The translations under genes and the position numbers were made by a program. The notes beneath the pieces were generated by a model that did not search any database, was not told the DNA's origin, and worked only from the letters and a program-made list of their open reading frames with translations. 64,000 nucleotides of DNA from a virus: positions 48,307 to 112,306 of IMG/VR virus record IMGVR_UViG_3300025108_000020; one strand, written 5' to 3'. Within the stretch, counting starts at the first letter, position 1; each line of letters begins with the position of its first letter. Of the stretch, positions 50,493 through 58,830 are shown piece after piece.

Positions 50493-51233
50493 TTATTCTT
50501 CAGTAGTAATATCAGTTGAGTTCAGTCCAGTCTCAGGAGACTCTCCTGTAAATCCATCAACATCACCAGGCTCTCTAGGCCATACGATCAGATAAGTATT
50601 GTTACCAACACTACTCCAAGTATCGGGCAGCTCCCTCAACTTTTGACGATACGCTGTCCATTCACTAACATAACCTGCTGGAGCATCTGCAGGAATTTTA
50701 TTATCAGATTGTGAAAGTAGCATATCTCTTGTTTTTCTTACTTCTTCCCACCCAAAGGACTGACTATCAGTTTCATCTCCAAACTCAAATTCTGTATGGG
50801 GACCAGAGAATCTACCTGTATTCCAAAGACTAGTCTCAAAATTATAACCAAACGAGCACATATCATATACTTCATTGAAGTAAAGATAGTTAGGAAGAAT
50901 TGGGTTAGGTTCTGAGTCAGGACCAGCAGGAGTTTCAATCAGTTCTGGAGGAAGAATGCCTCCAAACATTGCAACTGCATTCATAGGATGAGTATCAGCA
51001 TTAAGCTCGACAACTCTTGTCCCAACTGGAGGATCTCTGTCTTCACCAGGATCAGATGGGAAAGAATGCTCTACTTCCCAATTAGGATCAGCATCTGTTC
51101 CAGTATTTGTATACCAGAAAGTAATCTTATCTGGTCCAGTATATGTACAGATACCACTTCTATTTGTGTCCTGAGTATCTCCATACCATTCAGTGGGTAC
51201 AGGATAAACAATTGTTTTAGTAATTTGCGCCAT
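50493..51233 (-). CDS. Putative tail-fibre assembly/structural protein
   Basis: The 246-residue protein has a beta-rich first half (KITFWYTNTGTDADPNWEVE) and a C-terminal helical segment resembling phage tail-assembly chaperones: EVRKTRDMLLSQSDNKIP, then EWTAYRQKLRELPDTW. The R-x-x-LL-xx-SD...YR-xx-LR pattern is typical of fibre chaperones. It lies after the fibre and Cys-rich genes, where such helpers usually sit. A late motif is at 51258-51266. Confidence 0.65.
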   Translation of the reverse strand: MAQITKTIVYPVPTEWYGDTQDTNRSGICTYTGPDKITFWYTNTGTDADPNWEVEHSFPSDPGEDRDPPVGTRVVELNADTHPMNAVAMFGGILPPELIETPAGPDSEPNPILPNYLYFNEVYDMCSFGYNFETSLWNTGRFSGPHTEFEFGDETDSQSFGWEEVRKTRDMLLSQSDNKIPADAPAGYVSEWTAYRQKLRELPDTWSSVGNNTYLIVWPREPGDVDGFTGESPETGLNSTDITTEE

Positions 51234-51257
51234 TGCTAAAAATGTACTCCGTTATAA

Positions 51258-51266
51258 GTATTTATC
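51258..51266 (-). promoter_or_regulatory. T4-late-like promoter
   Basis: GATAAATAC on the minus strand lies 25 bases before the start at 51233 and touches the stop codon of the Cys-rich gene. Confidence 0.55.
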
Positions 51267-52143
51267 AGGACCAAGTTGTAACAACTACGAGGCCACCACC
51301 GCCCCAATCACCCCAGCATTGACTGCCTTGAGTAGAACCAGAGAATCCACCACCACCAGGGAACAGCGAAGGTGCAGAACAACATCCTCTAGTATTACCA
51401 TAAGCACAACGGTTTGTACCGAAGTTTCTTTGGGTCTGCCAAGGACCAACTGGAGAAGATGCGACTGCCCATGCTCCTGAGTGACAGTCCACATGCTTCA
51501 GTTCACCACCAGACAAACCACAAATATAGAATTCGTTTTCTGGGTTTGCTGAATCAGGCTTAGATTGTCCATCAGGCCAAGCAGCGGAACATGCATTGAA
51601 ACAGTTAGTTCTTTGTGCTACTTTCAGACAAGTATAGCAACTATTAGTACATCTTTGCGTTGCATAAGATCCACCTTGCATACAGAAGGTTCCTAATCCA
51701 CCACCTAAGACGAAAGAAGGACATCCATAGAATCCACAACCGGTTCTACCGTGGCAACAACCACAGCAGGAACATCTGCTAGTGGAACCAGAGCAAATGG
51801 TAAACTGAGTAGATCCTGCAGTGAAGTGACCGCAGTTAGCGTATTGCATTTTAGTAGCGTAACCGCCACCACCGCCGCCCATACCAGGTCCATTGCCACA
51901 GCAGCGACCACCTGAACCTGATCCACCACCAGATACAATTTCAAATTGAATCGTGGTTACTTTTTCTGGTACAGTCCAGAGATGGCAGCAACCACCATTA
52001 CATGGGGTATTATGGCAACAGTTAAAATAAAAGCTTCTACAAACATTACCTGTAGATACACCTGTTACTTTACCGGGTCCAACGGTTCCATCGATAATTG
52101 CATCAGAGGCATCGATTTTTTTATAGGTTTGATAGTCAGCCAT
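51265..52143 (-). CDS. Cysteine-rich poly-glycine protein, adhesin candidate
   Basis: The 292-residue protein contains 29 cysteines, many as CC pairs (NCCHN, GGCCHLW, GRCCGNG, CSCCGCCHG, GCCSAP), and glycine tracts (GGGSGSGGR, MGGGGGGYATK, PGGGGGFSG-like). Aromatic beta strands VTTIQFEIVSGGG and GGGGLVVVTTW frame the glycine-rich body. This layout resembles poly-glycine fibre-tip adhesins such as T-even gp38, although the cysteines are unusual. It sits right after the receptor fibre gene. It may be a disulfide-locked or metal-bound tip. No signal peptide is present. Confidence 0.7.
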   Translation of the reverse strand: MADYQTYKKIDASDAIIDGTVGPGKVTGVSTGNVCRSFYFNCCHNTPCNGGCCHLWTVPEKVTTIQFEIVSGGGSGSGGRCCGNGPGMGGGGGGYATKMQYANCGHFTAGSTQFTICSGSTSRCSCCGCCHGRTGCGFYGCPSFVLGGGLGTFCMQGGSYATQRCTNSCYTCLKVAQRTNCFNACSAAWPDGQSKPDSANPENEFYICGLSGGELKHVDCHSGAWAVASSPVGPWQTQRNFGTNRCAYGNTRGCCSAPSLFPGGGGFSGSTQGSQCWGDWGGGGLVVVTTWS

Positions 52144-52175
52144 TGTTTATATTCTTAATGGTGAAATTCGTAATA

Positions 52176-52184
52176 GTATTTATG
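52176..52184 (-). promoter_or_regulatory. T4-late-like promoter
   Basis: CATAAATAC on the minus strand lies 33 bases before the Cys-rich gene start. Confidence 0.55.
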
Positions 52185-52230
52185 AAATCATAATAAAAAG
52201 AAGGGAGATTGCTCTCCCCTGAAGTACGAA

Positions 52231-55200
52231 TCAGATAGTGATGATTCTCCATCCTTGTGATCCATCATAGTAGACCAATTCAAATGCCGCACCTTCAGTA
52301 GATACAACCAAGTCAGAAGAGTCACCCATGATTGGTTGACTATTTCTACCAATCGTAAGGTTATTAGAGTCAAATGTCTTGGCAACATCGAAGATTCTAA
52401 TAGAATCACCCTTAACAGGAGATGCAGGAAGAGTAACAGTGAATGCACCGCCACTAGTATTACACCAGGCTTGCTGTCTGTTTGCTAATGTGGTTCCATT
52501 ACCACTGACATCTACATTAGCGTAGGCACCTAGAGGTAACCAACCAGAACCGTTATAGAATTCAAATCCATCAGCGTCGGTATCGTAGCGGAGACCACCT
52601 TCGATCAGATCAATACCAGTAGGTCTAGTTGCCTGAGTACCACGAGGTGGAACAATAATACCAGAAGTGGTATCCATCTTACCGCGAGTGAGGAAGCCAC
52701 GAACTGCTTTCTCAGTAGGACATGCTTGGTTAGAGTCGCCAGATAGGAATTCATCAGAAGAGAATTCGTTAACTGCTTCACCAATCTGACCGCCAATGGC
52801 ACCCAGTCTCAGTTCAGAAAGACCTGATAGGTTGAATGCGGAAGCATCCAGGGTAGCAGCACCAGTCAACTGGTTAACAGAGAAGTATTCACCAACTCTG
52901 AAGTTACCACCTTGGTCAGTAGAGACGAAGAAGATCTTACCAGTATTCAGTACAGTTGTCTCGTTACCCTGAGAAGCTGTGTTCTCATCAACATTTGGAT
53001 AATTAGTTTGTGAAGTGTTGCCTGTACCAATCAGCAGGAAGTCATGACCCGTGAGACGAACCTTGGAGAACTTAGATCTCATCAAGAACTCTTGATCATC
53101 GAAGGAAGAAGGAGAAGCTCCTTTAACTGGTGCAATGTTAATCGTTGCACGACCAGATGCAAAGTCATATGCAGAAACTGTTCTGATAATGTAACTAATT
53201 GAATCGGAGAATCCCATTCCAACTGTAGTGAATCCAATCGCATCACCAACAAGTGGTGCTGTGCTTAGTCCGACTACCTCAAATAGTCCATCCTTCTGTC
53301 CACCAACAGCGTTAGATGCAGATGCAATCTTAACATATCCTGTAGCAGCAGCACCAACGCTATCAAACTCAATGAATTCACCAGGTGTGAAGACAGTAGT
53401 ACCAACACCAACAGCACCGTTAGCACCATCAGCGTTACCAAATCCACTATTGTACTTAAAGTACAGTTGATCACCGGAGATCTGATTGTTTGTAACTACA
53501 GCGCGAGCTCCTGATACAGTACCACGCATCGTAGCACCAACAGAGATAGTACCAGCAGCAGTACCAACTTGGGTAGACATCTTGTCACCGAAGAGGCGAC
53601 CAGAACGAGCAACTTCTAGTGTGGAGAATCCAACAGCCAATGCACCGTATGTACCGTAGGAGTTGTTACCTGAGAGAGATCTGATCTCAGATCCGTCATC
53701 AGAAACATAACCGAAAGCACAGTAGTAAGTGAAGGAAGAAACAATTTCAGCAAGAGCATCATCTTCAAGCCAGAAACCTACACCACCGGAGTGAATGTTA
53801 GTAAAGGCGTCGAAGACCATCGACTTACCACCTCTACCCTCAGGTTTACCCTCGTGTACACCACCCTCAATAAAGATACCGATAGCACCACCATGACCAG
53901 TACCATCAGTACATACATTAGAGAATGCGGTACAATCTTTAATGTAAGGTGAACGCTCAAGAATAGGAGTATCAGGATTAAGTCTGAAGTAAACACCGCA
54001 AGTTGTAGTACCTACACCAACTTTATTCTGCCACTTATCAGTATTGAAAGGATCATTAGTATCATAATCAAATCCTTGCAGACCCTTCATCGTGATCGCC
54101 TGAACCGTAGTAGAGTCAGAGACGAAGAACATCGTCTGACGACTATTAGGAACAAGACCGTCAGTAGAAACACCAGAAGCTGGTTGAACAGTCGTACCTC
54201 TCAGAACATCACCAGCAATGGAGAAGTTCTTAGGTAGAGTAATAGGAAGTTGCTCACTGAATACACCAGCAGACAACTTAAGAATGATAGGAGATACATC
54301 AGTAACCTCACCACCACTCACATAAGTATGAGCAATTGTAGAGATACCAACATTGGTAGAGAATGTGTTGGAGTCAACTACAGAGTCAACTTTGAAGAAG
54401 AATCCTTGTGTACCATCGGGGAAGATAGTAGTTGTGACACCAGCATGAGCTACGGCACAAGTGAATCCAATACCCTGAAGTTTAACCTGACCCTGAGGGA
54501 ACAAACCATGAGCGGCAGCAGTAATTGTTGCAATACCGCTAGACTCATCATAAACGAAGTTGGTAACATCTCTTCTAATCTGACCAGCAGTAGAAGCATA
54601 AGCAATATTGGCCCAAGCATTATCTGGGGTAAGACCTGTATTATCGTTATTACCCTGTTGAGCGTCAACATAGTATACCTTGGTGCGAAGACCAGGATAC
54701 TGCCACTCAATCTCATCGCTAGAAGAGACTCTTAGATATGTACCTTGCGTACCAATACCCTGTCTCGTAGGGCCAGTACCATCTCTGGTGAGCAAGTCAC
54801 CTTTGGTTGTCAGCAGTGCTGCGCTATCACCGATAGCAAACGCTGCCCACATGGTAACAGCAGTACCAGGTTGGACATTAATGTTCGATGAAGCTACTGA
54901 GATGTAAGCAGAAGATGAGAACTCAGCAACATCACCGATCTCGTATACACCAGAACCACTCCAGGTACTTCTCCAGTTAAATCCTCTGGTCAACAGAGAC
55001 CAACCATTAGTACCAGTATCAATGGTAGTAATAGCAGTACCGACAGGTCGGTTGTCTGCAACAATCTTAACTTGGTCAGCAATATAAGTGTTACCACCAA
55101 GGGTTACAATCTCACCACGAGCATAGATTTGACCAGGATCGTAGGTAGAACCTGCTCCAGTACCAATACCACCAACAAGAACTGACCAGTCAGCAGCATT

Positions 55201-55893
55201 TTCGTTAGGTTGAGAACCTTTAGGGTTAGTACCGATAGCAACATAAGATGCACCGATATACTCTACAATATCCCCCCTTTCATAGCGGGTATTTGCATCG
55301 TAGAGACCTTCATTAGTGAAGGCTTTGTTAAAGTCTGTAAAATTAGATGCTGGAGGATAGAAACCGTCCGAACCTACTCCAGTAGGATCATGGAAACTAG
55401 TAGAAACCCCCTGCATTGTAAAGTCGCTAGCGACTTGGAAGGGAACAGTTGTACGATATTCTTGTCCACCATACTTAACAACATCATTGATGCCATAATA
55501 AGTAGCGGTTGTGAAAGCACCTCGGAAGTTCAGTCCCTCAGCATAGAGATCCCAATATTGTGGGAAGTCGGAACTGTACCAGTTGCTTTGTACACCAACT
55601 GATACATGTTGTGCCGTACAGATATATTGATTACCGCCTTCCTTGACGATATCGTTTACAACATATCCAGTACCAACTGTCCACTCGCCAGCAAAGTTCT
55701 GACCCTCTGTGTGGAGGTCCCAGTTGGCACTGTCGTTGGGGAAGCCAGTAGCACCTGCGTCCGATGTGTGGTTGGTAGTACAAACATAAGAGCTGGCACC
55801 GTATCTAACGATGTCATCAATAATGAATGCGGTAGAAGCTGTCCAGGCACCACGCCAGTTAAATTTCAGTCTACCTAGTCTAAATTCTGCCAT
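52231..55893 (-). CDS. Tail fibre with six carbohydrate-binding-like repeats
   Basis: The 1220-residue protein has six N-terminal repeats (about 13-60, 68-115, 122-190, 195-240, 250-300, 306-345). Their pattern is W-x2-x-Y-x-x-x-D-I-V-x-Y-x-x-x-x-Y, as in chitinase-type CBM5/12 modules (for example DIVRYGASSYVC, DIVKEGGNQYICT, DVVKYGGQEYRT). A beta-helix-like part follows (KVYYVDAQQGNNDNTGLTPD) and a C-terminal beta domain ending VYYDGSQGWRIITI. The repeats may bind cell-surface glycans or serve as shaft modules. It is a strong candidate for a receptor-binding fibre. Confidence 0.8.
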   Translation of the reverse strand: MAEFRLGRLKFNWRGAWTASTAFIIDDIVRYGASSYVCTTNHTSDAGATGFPNDSANWDLHTEGQNFAGEWTVGTGYVVNDIVKEGGNQYICTAQHVSVGVQSNWYSSDFPQYWDLYAEGLNFRGAFTTATYYGINDVVKYGGQEYRTTVPFQVASDFTMQGVSTSFHDPTGVGSDGFYPPASNFTDFNKAFTNEGLYDANTRYERGDIVEYIGASYVAIGTNPKGSQPNENAADWSVLVGGIGTGAGSTYDPGQIYARGEIVTLGGNTYIADQVKIVADNRPVGTAITTIDTGTNGWSLLTRGFNWRSTWSGSGVYEIGDVAEFSSSAYISVASSNINVQPGTAVTMWAAFAIGDSAALLTTKGDLLTRDGTGPTRQGIGTQGTYLRVSSSDEIEWQYPGLRTKVYYVDAQQGNNDNTGLTPDNAWANIAYASTAGQIRRDVTNFVYDESSGIATITAAAHGLFPQGQVKLQGIGFTCAVAHAGVTTTIFPDGTQGFFFKVDSVVDSNTFSTNVGISTIAHTYVSGGEVTDVSPIILKLSAGVFSEQLPITLPKNFSIAGDVLRGTTVQPASGVSTDGLVPNSRQTMFFVSDSTTVQAITMKGLQGFDYDTNDPFNTDKWQNKVGVGTTTCGVYFRLNPDTPILERSPYIKDCTAFSNVCTDGTGHGGAIGIFIEGGVHEGKPEGRGGKSMVFDAFTNIHSGGVGFWLEDDALAEIVSSFTYYCAFGYVSDDGSEIRSLSGNNSYGTYGALAVGFSTLEVARSGRLFGDKMSTQVGTAAGTISVGATMRGTVSGARAVVTNNQISGDQLYFKYNSGFGNADGANGAVGVGTTVFTPGEFIEFDSVGAAATGYVKIASASNAVGGQKDGLFEVVGLSTAPLVGDAIGFTTVGMGFSDSISYIIRTVSAYDFASGRATINIAPVKGASPSSFDDQEFLMRSKFSKVRLTGHDFLLIGTGNTSQTNYPNVDENTASQGNETTVLNTGKIFFVSTDQGGNFRVGEYFSVNQLTGAATLDASAFNLSGLSELRLGAIGGQIGEAVNEFSSDEFLSGDSNQACPTEKAVRGFLTRGKMDTTSGIIVPPRGTQATRPTGIDLIEGGLRYDTDADGFEFYNGSGWLPLGAYANVDVSGNGTTLANRQQAWCNTSGGAFTVTLPASPVKGDSIRIFDVAKTFDSNNLTIGRNSQPIMGDSSDLVVSTEGAAFELVYYDGSQGWRIITI

Positions 55894-55905
55894 TGTAGAT
55901 TCTCG

Positions 55906-56256
55906 TTAAACAGGTTCAGAGTATGAGTGGGTTCCATTGACCTGAAGGACGATGTATCCGTCAGTGTCTAAGTAATAAAAAAGGTTTCGCCTATCAAAGC
56001 GTATCTGTTGATATTTATCTTGCGGGTTATTGGCAAGTGCCTTTTGTTCAGTGGTTTCTTCAACATAATCGTTGTAGTCACCGAATTCTTCAACCTGCGT
56101 ACCATCTAAACGATGGGGATCAAGTGTTTCAGTTGTAGATGCAGTGCTTACCTTACTAAAGTAAAGCATATCATCAGCATCTCTCCTTAGAGCATAGACA
56201 TAGTAACCGGTCGAATCCTTAGGTTGGAAATGAGCATTACTTAAAGTTAAAGCCAT
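55906..56256 (-). CDS. Virion structural-type small protein
   Basis: The 116-residue protein starts MALTLSNAHFQPKDSTGYYV and has YALRRDADDMLYFSKVS, then YYLDTDGYIVLQVNGTHSY. It is beta-rich with no catalytic motif. It lies between two fibre-linked genes, sharing its end with the next, so it is probably a fibre collar or attachment protein. Confidence 0.65.
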   Translation of the reverse strand: MALTLSNAHFQPKDSTGYYVYALRRDADDMLYFSKVSTASTTETLDPHRLDGTQVEEFGDYNDYVEETTEQKALANNPQDKYQQIRFDRRNLFYYLDTDGYIVLQVNGTHSYSEPV

Positions 56257-56726
56257 TAGCTAATGATTCTCCAATAACTACCAGTCCATAAAAACATAAC
56301 AGTCACTCCCGAAACATCTAAGTTCACGGGACCATCATCAATATTTCCAATCGCATCTTTAAATTGATGCAAAGATGAGCTCAATATAACATTATTTATA
56401 TTCCAATTTTGTGCGCCATCAGCGATCTCAATACTGTCACCAATAGACAGGTTGACCACGGGCATTGTTGCATTGATAGCACCAGCAGTTGTGTTGGCAA
56501 GATACCTTTTATTCACAACTAACTGTGTTGTGATCGGACCAGTAAGATCGGTATAAACAGGAGTAGCACCAGTTGCTGCTTGAGCAACAGTTTCTACATT
56601 GTTTCCTGATCGGATGTAGATTTTCTGGTCAACTATATTAATAGCCATCTCGCCATCTTCGAGGTCAACTAGACCAGGAATTTGACCTTGCGTGGTACTT
56701 CTTTTTGGTTTAATGCGTGTAGGCAT
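56256..56726 (-). CDS. Fibre protein with tropism-determinant-like N-terminus
   Basis: The 156-residue protein starts with RIKPKRSTTQGQIPGLVDLE, then DGEMAINIVDQKIYIR, the pattern of N-terminal domains of phage tropism-determinant and fibre proteins (KRS, P-xx-L-xx-GE-xA-IN, D-xx-IYIR). The remainder is beta-rich and ends VTVMFLWTGSYWRIIS, like the C-terminus of the upstream fibre. It is probably a small fibre or linker. Confidence 0.7.
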   Translation of the reverse strand: MPTRIKPKRSTTQGQIPGLVDLEDGEMAINIVDQKIYIRSGNNVETVAQAATGATPVYTDLTGPITTQLVVNKRYLANTTAGAINATMPVVNLSIGDSIEIADGAQNWNINNVILSSSLHQFKDAIGNIDDGPVNLDVSGVTVMFLWTGSYWRIIS

Positions 56727-56753
56727 TACTTCAAAATAGATGTGTGACTCATA

Positions 56754-56762
56754 GTATTTATC
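56754..56762 (-). promoter_or_regulatory. T4-late-like promoter
   Basis: GATAAATAC on the minus strand lies 28 bases before the start at 56726 and overlaps the stop of the oxygenase gene. Confidence 0.55.
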
Positions 56763-57255
56763 AGAAGTAACTTACCGATAATACAACTCTAACTTTTTGA
56801 TCGGTACATGTAGTACTATAATGTTCATTTGATCCATCAAAAAGAACAACTCTATTTTCCACACTCTCCACTTTACTATCACGAAATCCAGTATATCCAT
56901 CGCAGGTATTAAAATATAAAACAGCTGTTTTATGTGGGTATTTAAAATCCTGATGATAGTCATGTTCTAATAGTTTACCAGTATTAGGATACAAATTAAT
57001 CCTTGCACGGATAAGAGACTTAACTTCTAAATCATGAACGATAAGATGGTCAAGTTCTTTCATGAATGAACTCAATGGTTCAAATCTATCAAATAATCTG
57101 TGAGTAAAAAAGAAATGCTCATCGTTCATTTCTCCCAAGTTAGCCACCTCTTGACAAAAAACCCAGGGAAATTGAGTACTGAACACACATTTTTTTAGAT
57201 GATCAAAGTAATCTTGATCTAAAAAGTTATCAATAATTGTCGGCGTAGTATTCAT
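56761..57255 (-). CDS. 2OG-Fe(II) oxygenase-like protein
   Basis: The ATG at 57255 is preferred over a TTG at 57270. The 164-residue protein has EHDYHQDFKYPHKTAVLYFN (H98/D99 or H101-x-D103), NEHYSTTC (H145) and KVRVVLSVSYF (R156). This matches the short phage oxygenase type also found at 15727-16221. It overlaps the next oxygenase gene by 26 bases. Confidence 0.7.
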   Translation of the reverse strand: MNTTPTIIDNFLDQDYFDHLKKCVFSTQFPWVFCQEVANLGEMNDEHFFFTHRLFDRFEPLSSFMKELDHLIVHDLEVKSLIRARINLYPNTGKLLEHDYHQDFKYPHKTAVLYFNTCDGYTGFRDSKVESVENRVVLFDGSNEHYSTTCTDQKVRVVLSVSYF

Positions 57256-57835
57256 AGAGATTGAATGCAATAGATATACGAGTTTCTTTTGTATAATTTG
57301 GTGCTACATTGTGGGATAATGATGCAGGAAATAATATCATTAGTCCGTCATGGGGATCAATACTAAAAGTAGTATCCTGGGTTAAAGATAAGTTATGGTC
57401 ATCTAGATGATGAAAAGTAAGGTCGCCAGAATCATCTGGAACATCAACATAAAGAACTCCTGCTATAGATGAACCGGGGTGAGTATGTCTAACATTATAT
57501 GACCCAATACAATTTATATTAAACCACATGTTTGAGAGACGAGGATCAAATTTAATATCAACATTCTCGTGCTGCTTATATACTGCAATTAACTTTATAA
57601 TCCTCTCGCTCATGTAATTTAAAAAAGGAGTAAAAGATTTATCCAGATAAAAATCATCTGGACTTTGATACCCATTTACATTACTCCTCCAGTTTGGTTG
57701 GTATACTTTAGAATAATTTTCTATCCAATCTACAAAGTCATCTTGAATATCATCAAAATTATTATCTTCAGATTTAGCCAAAACATATGGCAAGATAGAA
57801 TAAGCTTCTTCAGTCAATGTAGTTATTCCTCTCAA
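57230..57835 (-). CDS. 2OG-Fe(II) oxygenase-like protein
   Basis: The 201-residue protein has MWFNINCIGSYNVRHTHPGS (H117-x-H119), GLMILFPASLSHNVAPN (H175) and ETRISIAFNLYEYY (R186). It is of the H-x-H type seen at 33789-34460. It overlaps the metallopeptidase gene by 26 bases and the next oxygenase by 26, so the three are translated together. Confidence 0.75.
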   Translation of the reverse strand: MRGITTLTEEAYSILPYVLAKSEDNNFDDIQDDFVDWIENYSKVYQPNWRSNVNGYQSPDDFYLDKSFTPFLNYMSERIIKLIAVYKQHENVDIKFDPRLSNMWFNINCIGSYNVRHTHPGSSIAGVLYVDVPDDSGDLTFHHLDDHNLSLTQDTTFSIDPHDGLMILFPASLSHNVAPNYTKETRISIAFNLYEYYADNY

Positions 57836-58484
57836 GCCATTCTCTTGTCATGGGAGTTGGTTCATATACTTCCCACATATTACCACCAGCACATGCTGCA
57901 AGAGCATTCATAGTCATATTTTCAGTCTTGCCTGCCCACATTGCTTCTTTCTCCCACGGAATTGCAGATGGTTGCAGCGCATATGTCCGCTTGACCATCT
58001 CTTGCCACAACATTGGCACATCATCTTCAGGCATAATAATAGCAATCATACTATTATCAATCGTGCCTGCCATACAATCTTGTGCAGCATGCCACCCTTC
58101 ATGACGCATGACACTCATCAATACACCAGGGCGTGACATAAATGCTTTGTTCAAAAAGAAGTTATTACTTACAGTATGATAGACGCCACGATGTCCTACT
58201 GGGAAATACTTCTCGTCAGCAAGATATACATTCACACCAATCTGATTCAATGAGTGAATCATATTATTGAACTCACCTGTCACTCCAGTAAACCTTTCTG
58301 GGTTGGGATATTCAGATGAAACATCTAACAAGGAGGTAATTTTCGCCACACCTTCGGTACATTCACCGAGTAGCATACACCCCATAGAATGCATAGAGTA
58401 ATACTCATCATCTTTTAGAGGTTCTGCAATTGCAGCAGGGATAGTCAGACATGCTGCCATCAAGGCCATGATAATTTTTTTCAT
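57810..58484 (-). CDS. Secreted HExxH metallopeptidase-like protein
   Basis: The 224-residue protein has a Sec signal (MKKIIMALMAACLTIPAAIA, cut before EPL) and a zinc-peptidase motif H128-E-G-W-H132 (VMRHEGWHAAQDC). A third ligand is not certain. Cysteine pairs are consistent with export. It could act in the periplasm on peptidoglycan-linked or outer-membrane proteins, possibly in lysis. It is the third gene after purM. Confidence 0.75.
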   Translation of the reverse strand: MKKIIMALMAACLTIPAAIAEPLKDDEYYSMHSMGCMLLGECTEGVAKITSLLDVSSEYPNPERFTGVTGEFNNMIHSLNQIGVNVYLADEKYFPVGHRGVYHTVSNNFFLNKAFMSRPGVLMSVMRHEGWHAAQDCMAGTIDNSMIAIIMPEDDVPMLWQEMVKRTYALQPSAIPWEKEAMWAGKTENMTMNALAACAGGNMWEVYEPTPMTREWLERNNYID

Positions 58485-58486
58485 AA

Positions 58487-58771
58487 TTAAACTCTAAAGT
58501 GAATTGGTTGATGATCTGATTGAGGTAAAGACTGTTGAGTTTCAAGTTCTTGACCCTTGACTACAATCTTTGCGGGAGGAAGTCCCTGTTGTCCAGGTAA
58601 CTCTTTGTCTGTAGTAGCCGTGATATCAATAACTTGATCAGTAATAAATTTATTTTTTCTATATGTTCTACCAGGGACCATGGAGCATAAGTTTATTGCA
58701 TCGCTTTCCCGTCCACAGTCAGCATACTTCTGACCAAGAGGGGTATATACTGAGTAGTATTCATTTCCCAT
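58487..58771 (-). CDS. Hypothetical protein
   Basis: The ATG at 58771 is preferred over a TTG at 58795. The 94-residue protein has EYYSVYTPLGQKYADCGRES, DAINLCSMVPGRTYRKNKFI, then LPGQQGLPPAKIVVKGQELE. It has no catalytic motif. The N-terminal half looks like a small beta-alpha fold. A TATAAT with a late-like AATAAATA lies just upstream. Confidence 0.65.
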   Translation of the reverse strand: MGNEYYSVYTPLGQKYADCGRESDAINLCSMVPGRTYRKNKFITDQVIDITATTDKELPGQQGLPPAKIVVKGQELETQQSLPQSDHQPIHFRV

Positions 58772-58800
58772 AAGAGAATGTTTGATTATTCCCAACTAAT

Positions 58801-58830
58801 TATAGCATATTTATTTCACTTGTCCAATGA
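58801..58830 (-). promoter_or_regulatory. Possible promoter after purM
   Basis: TATAAT (minus strand, near 58799-58804) is preceded by AATAAATA (58808-58815), a late-like element, and by TGGACA as a weak -35 at 16-base spacing. It could serve the 58771 and 58484 genes. The evidence is motif match only. Confidence 0.4.
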
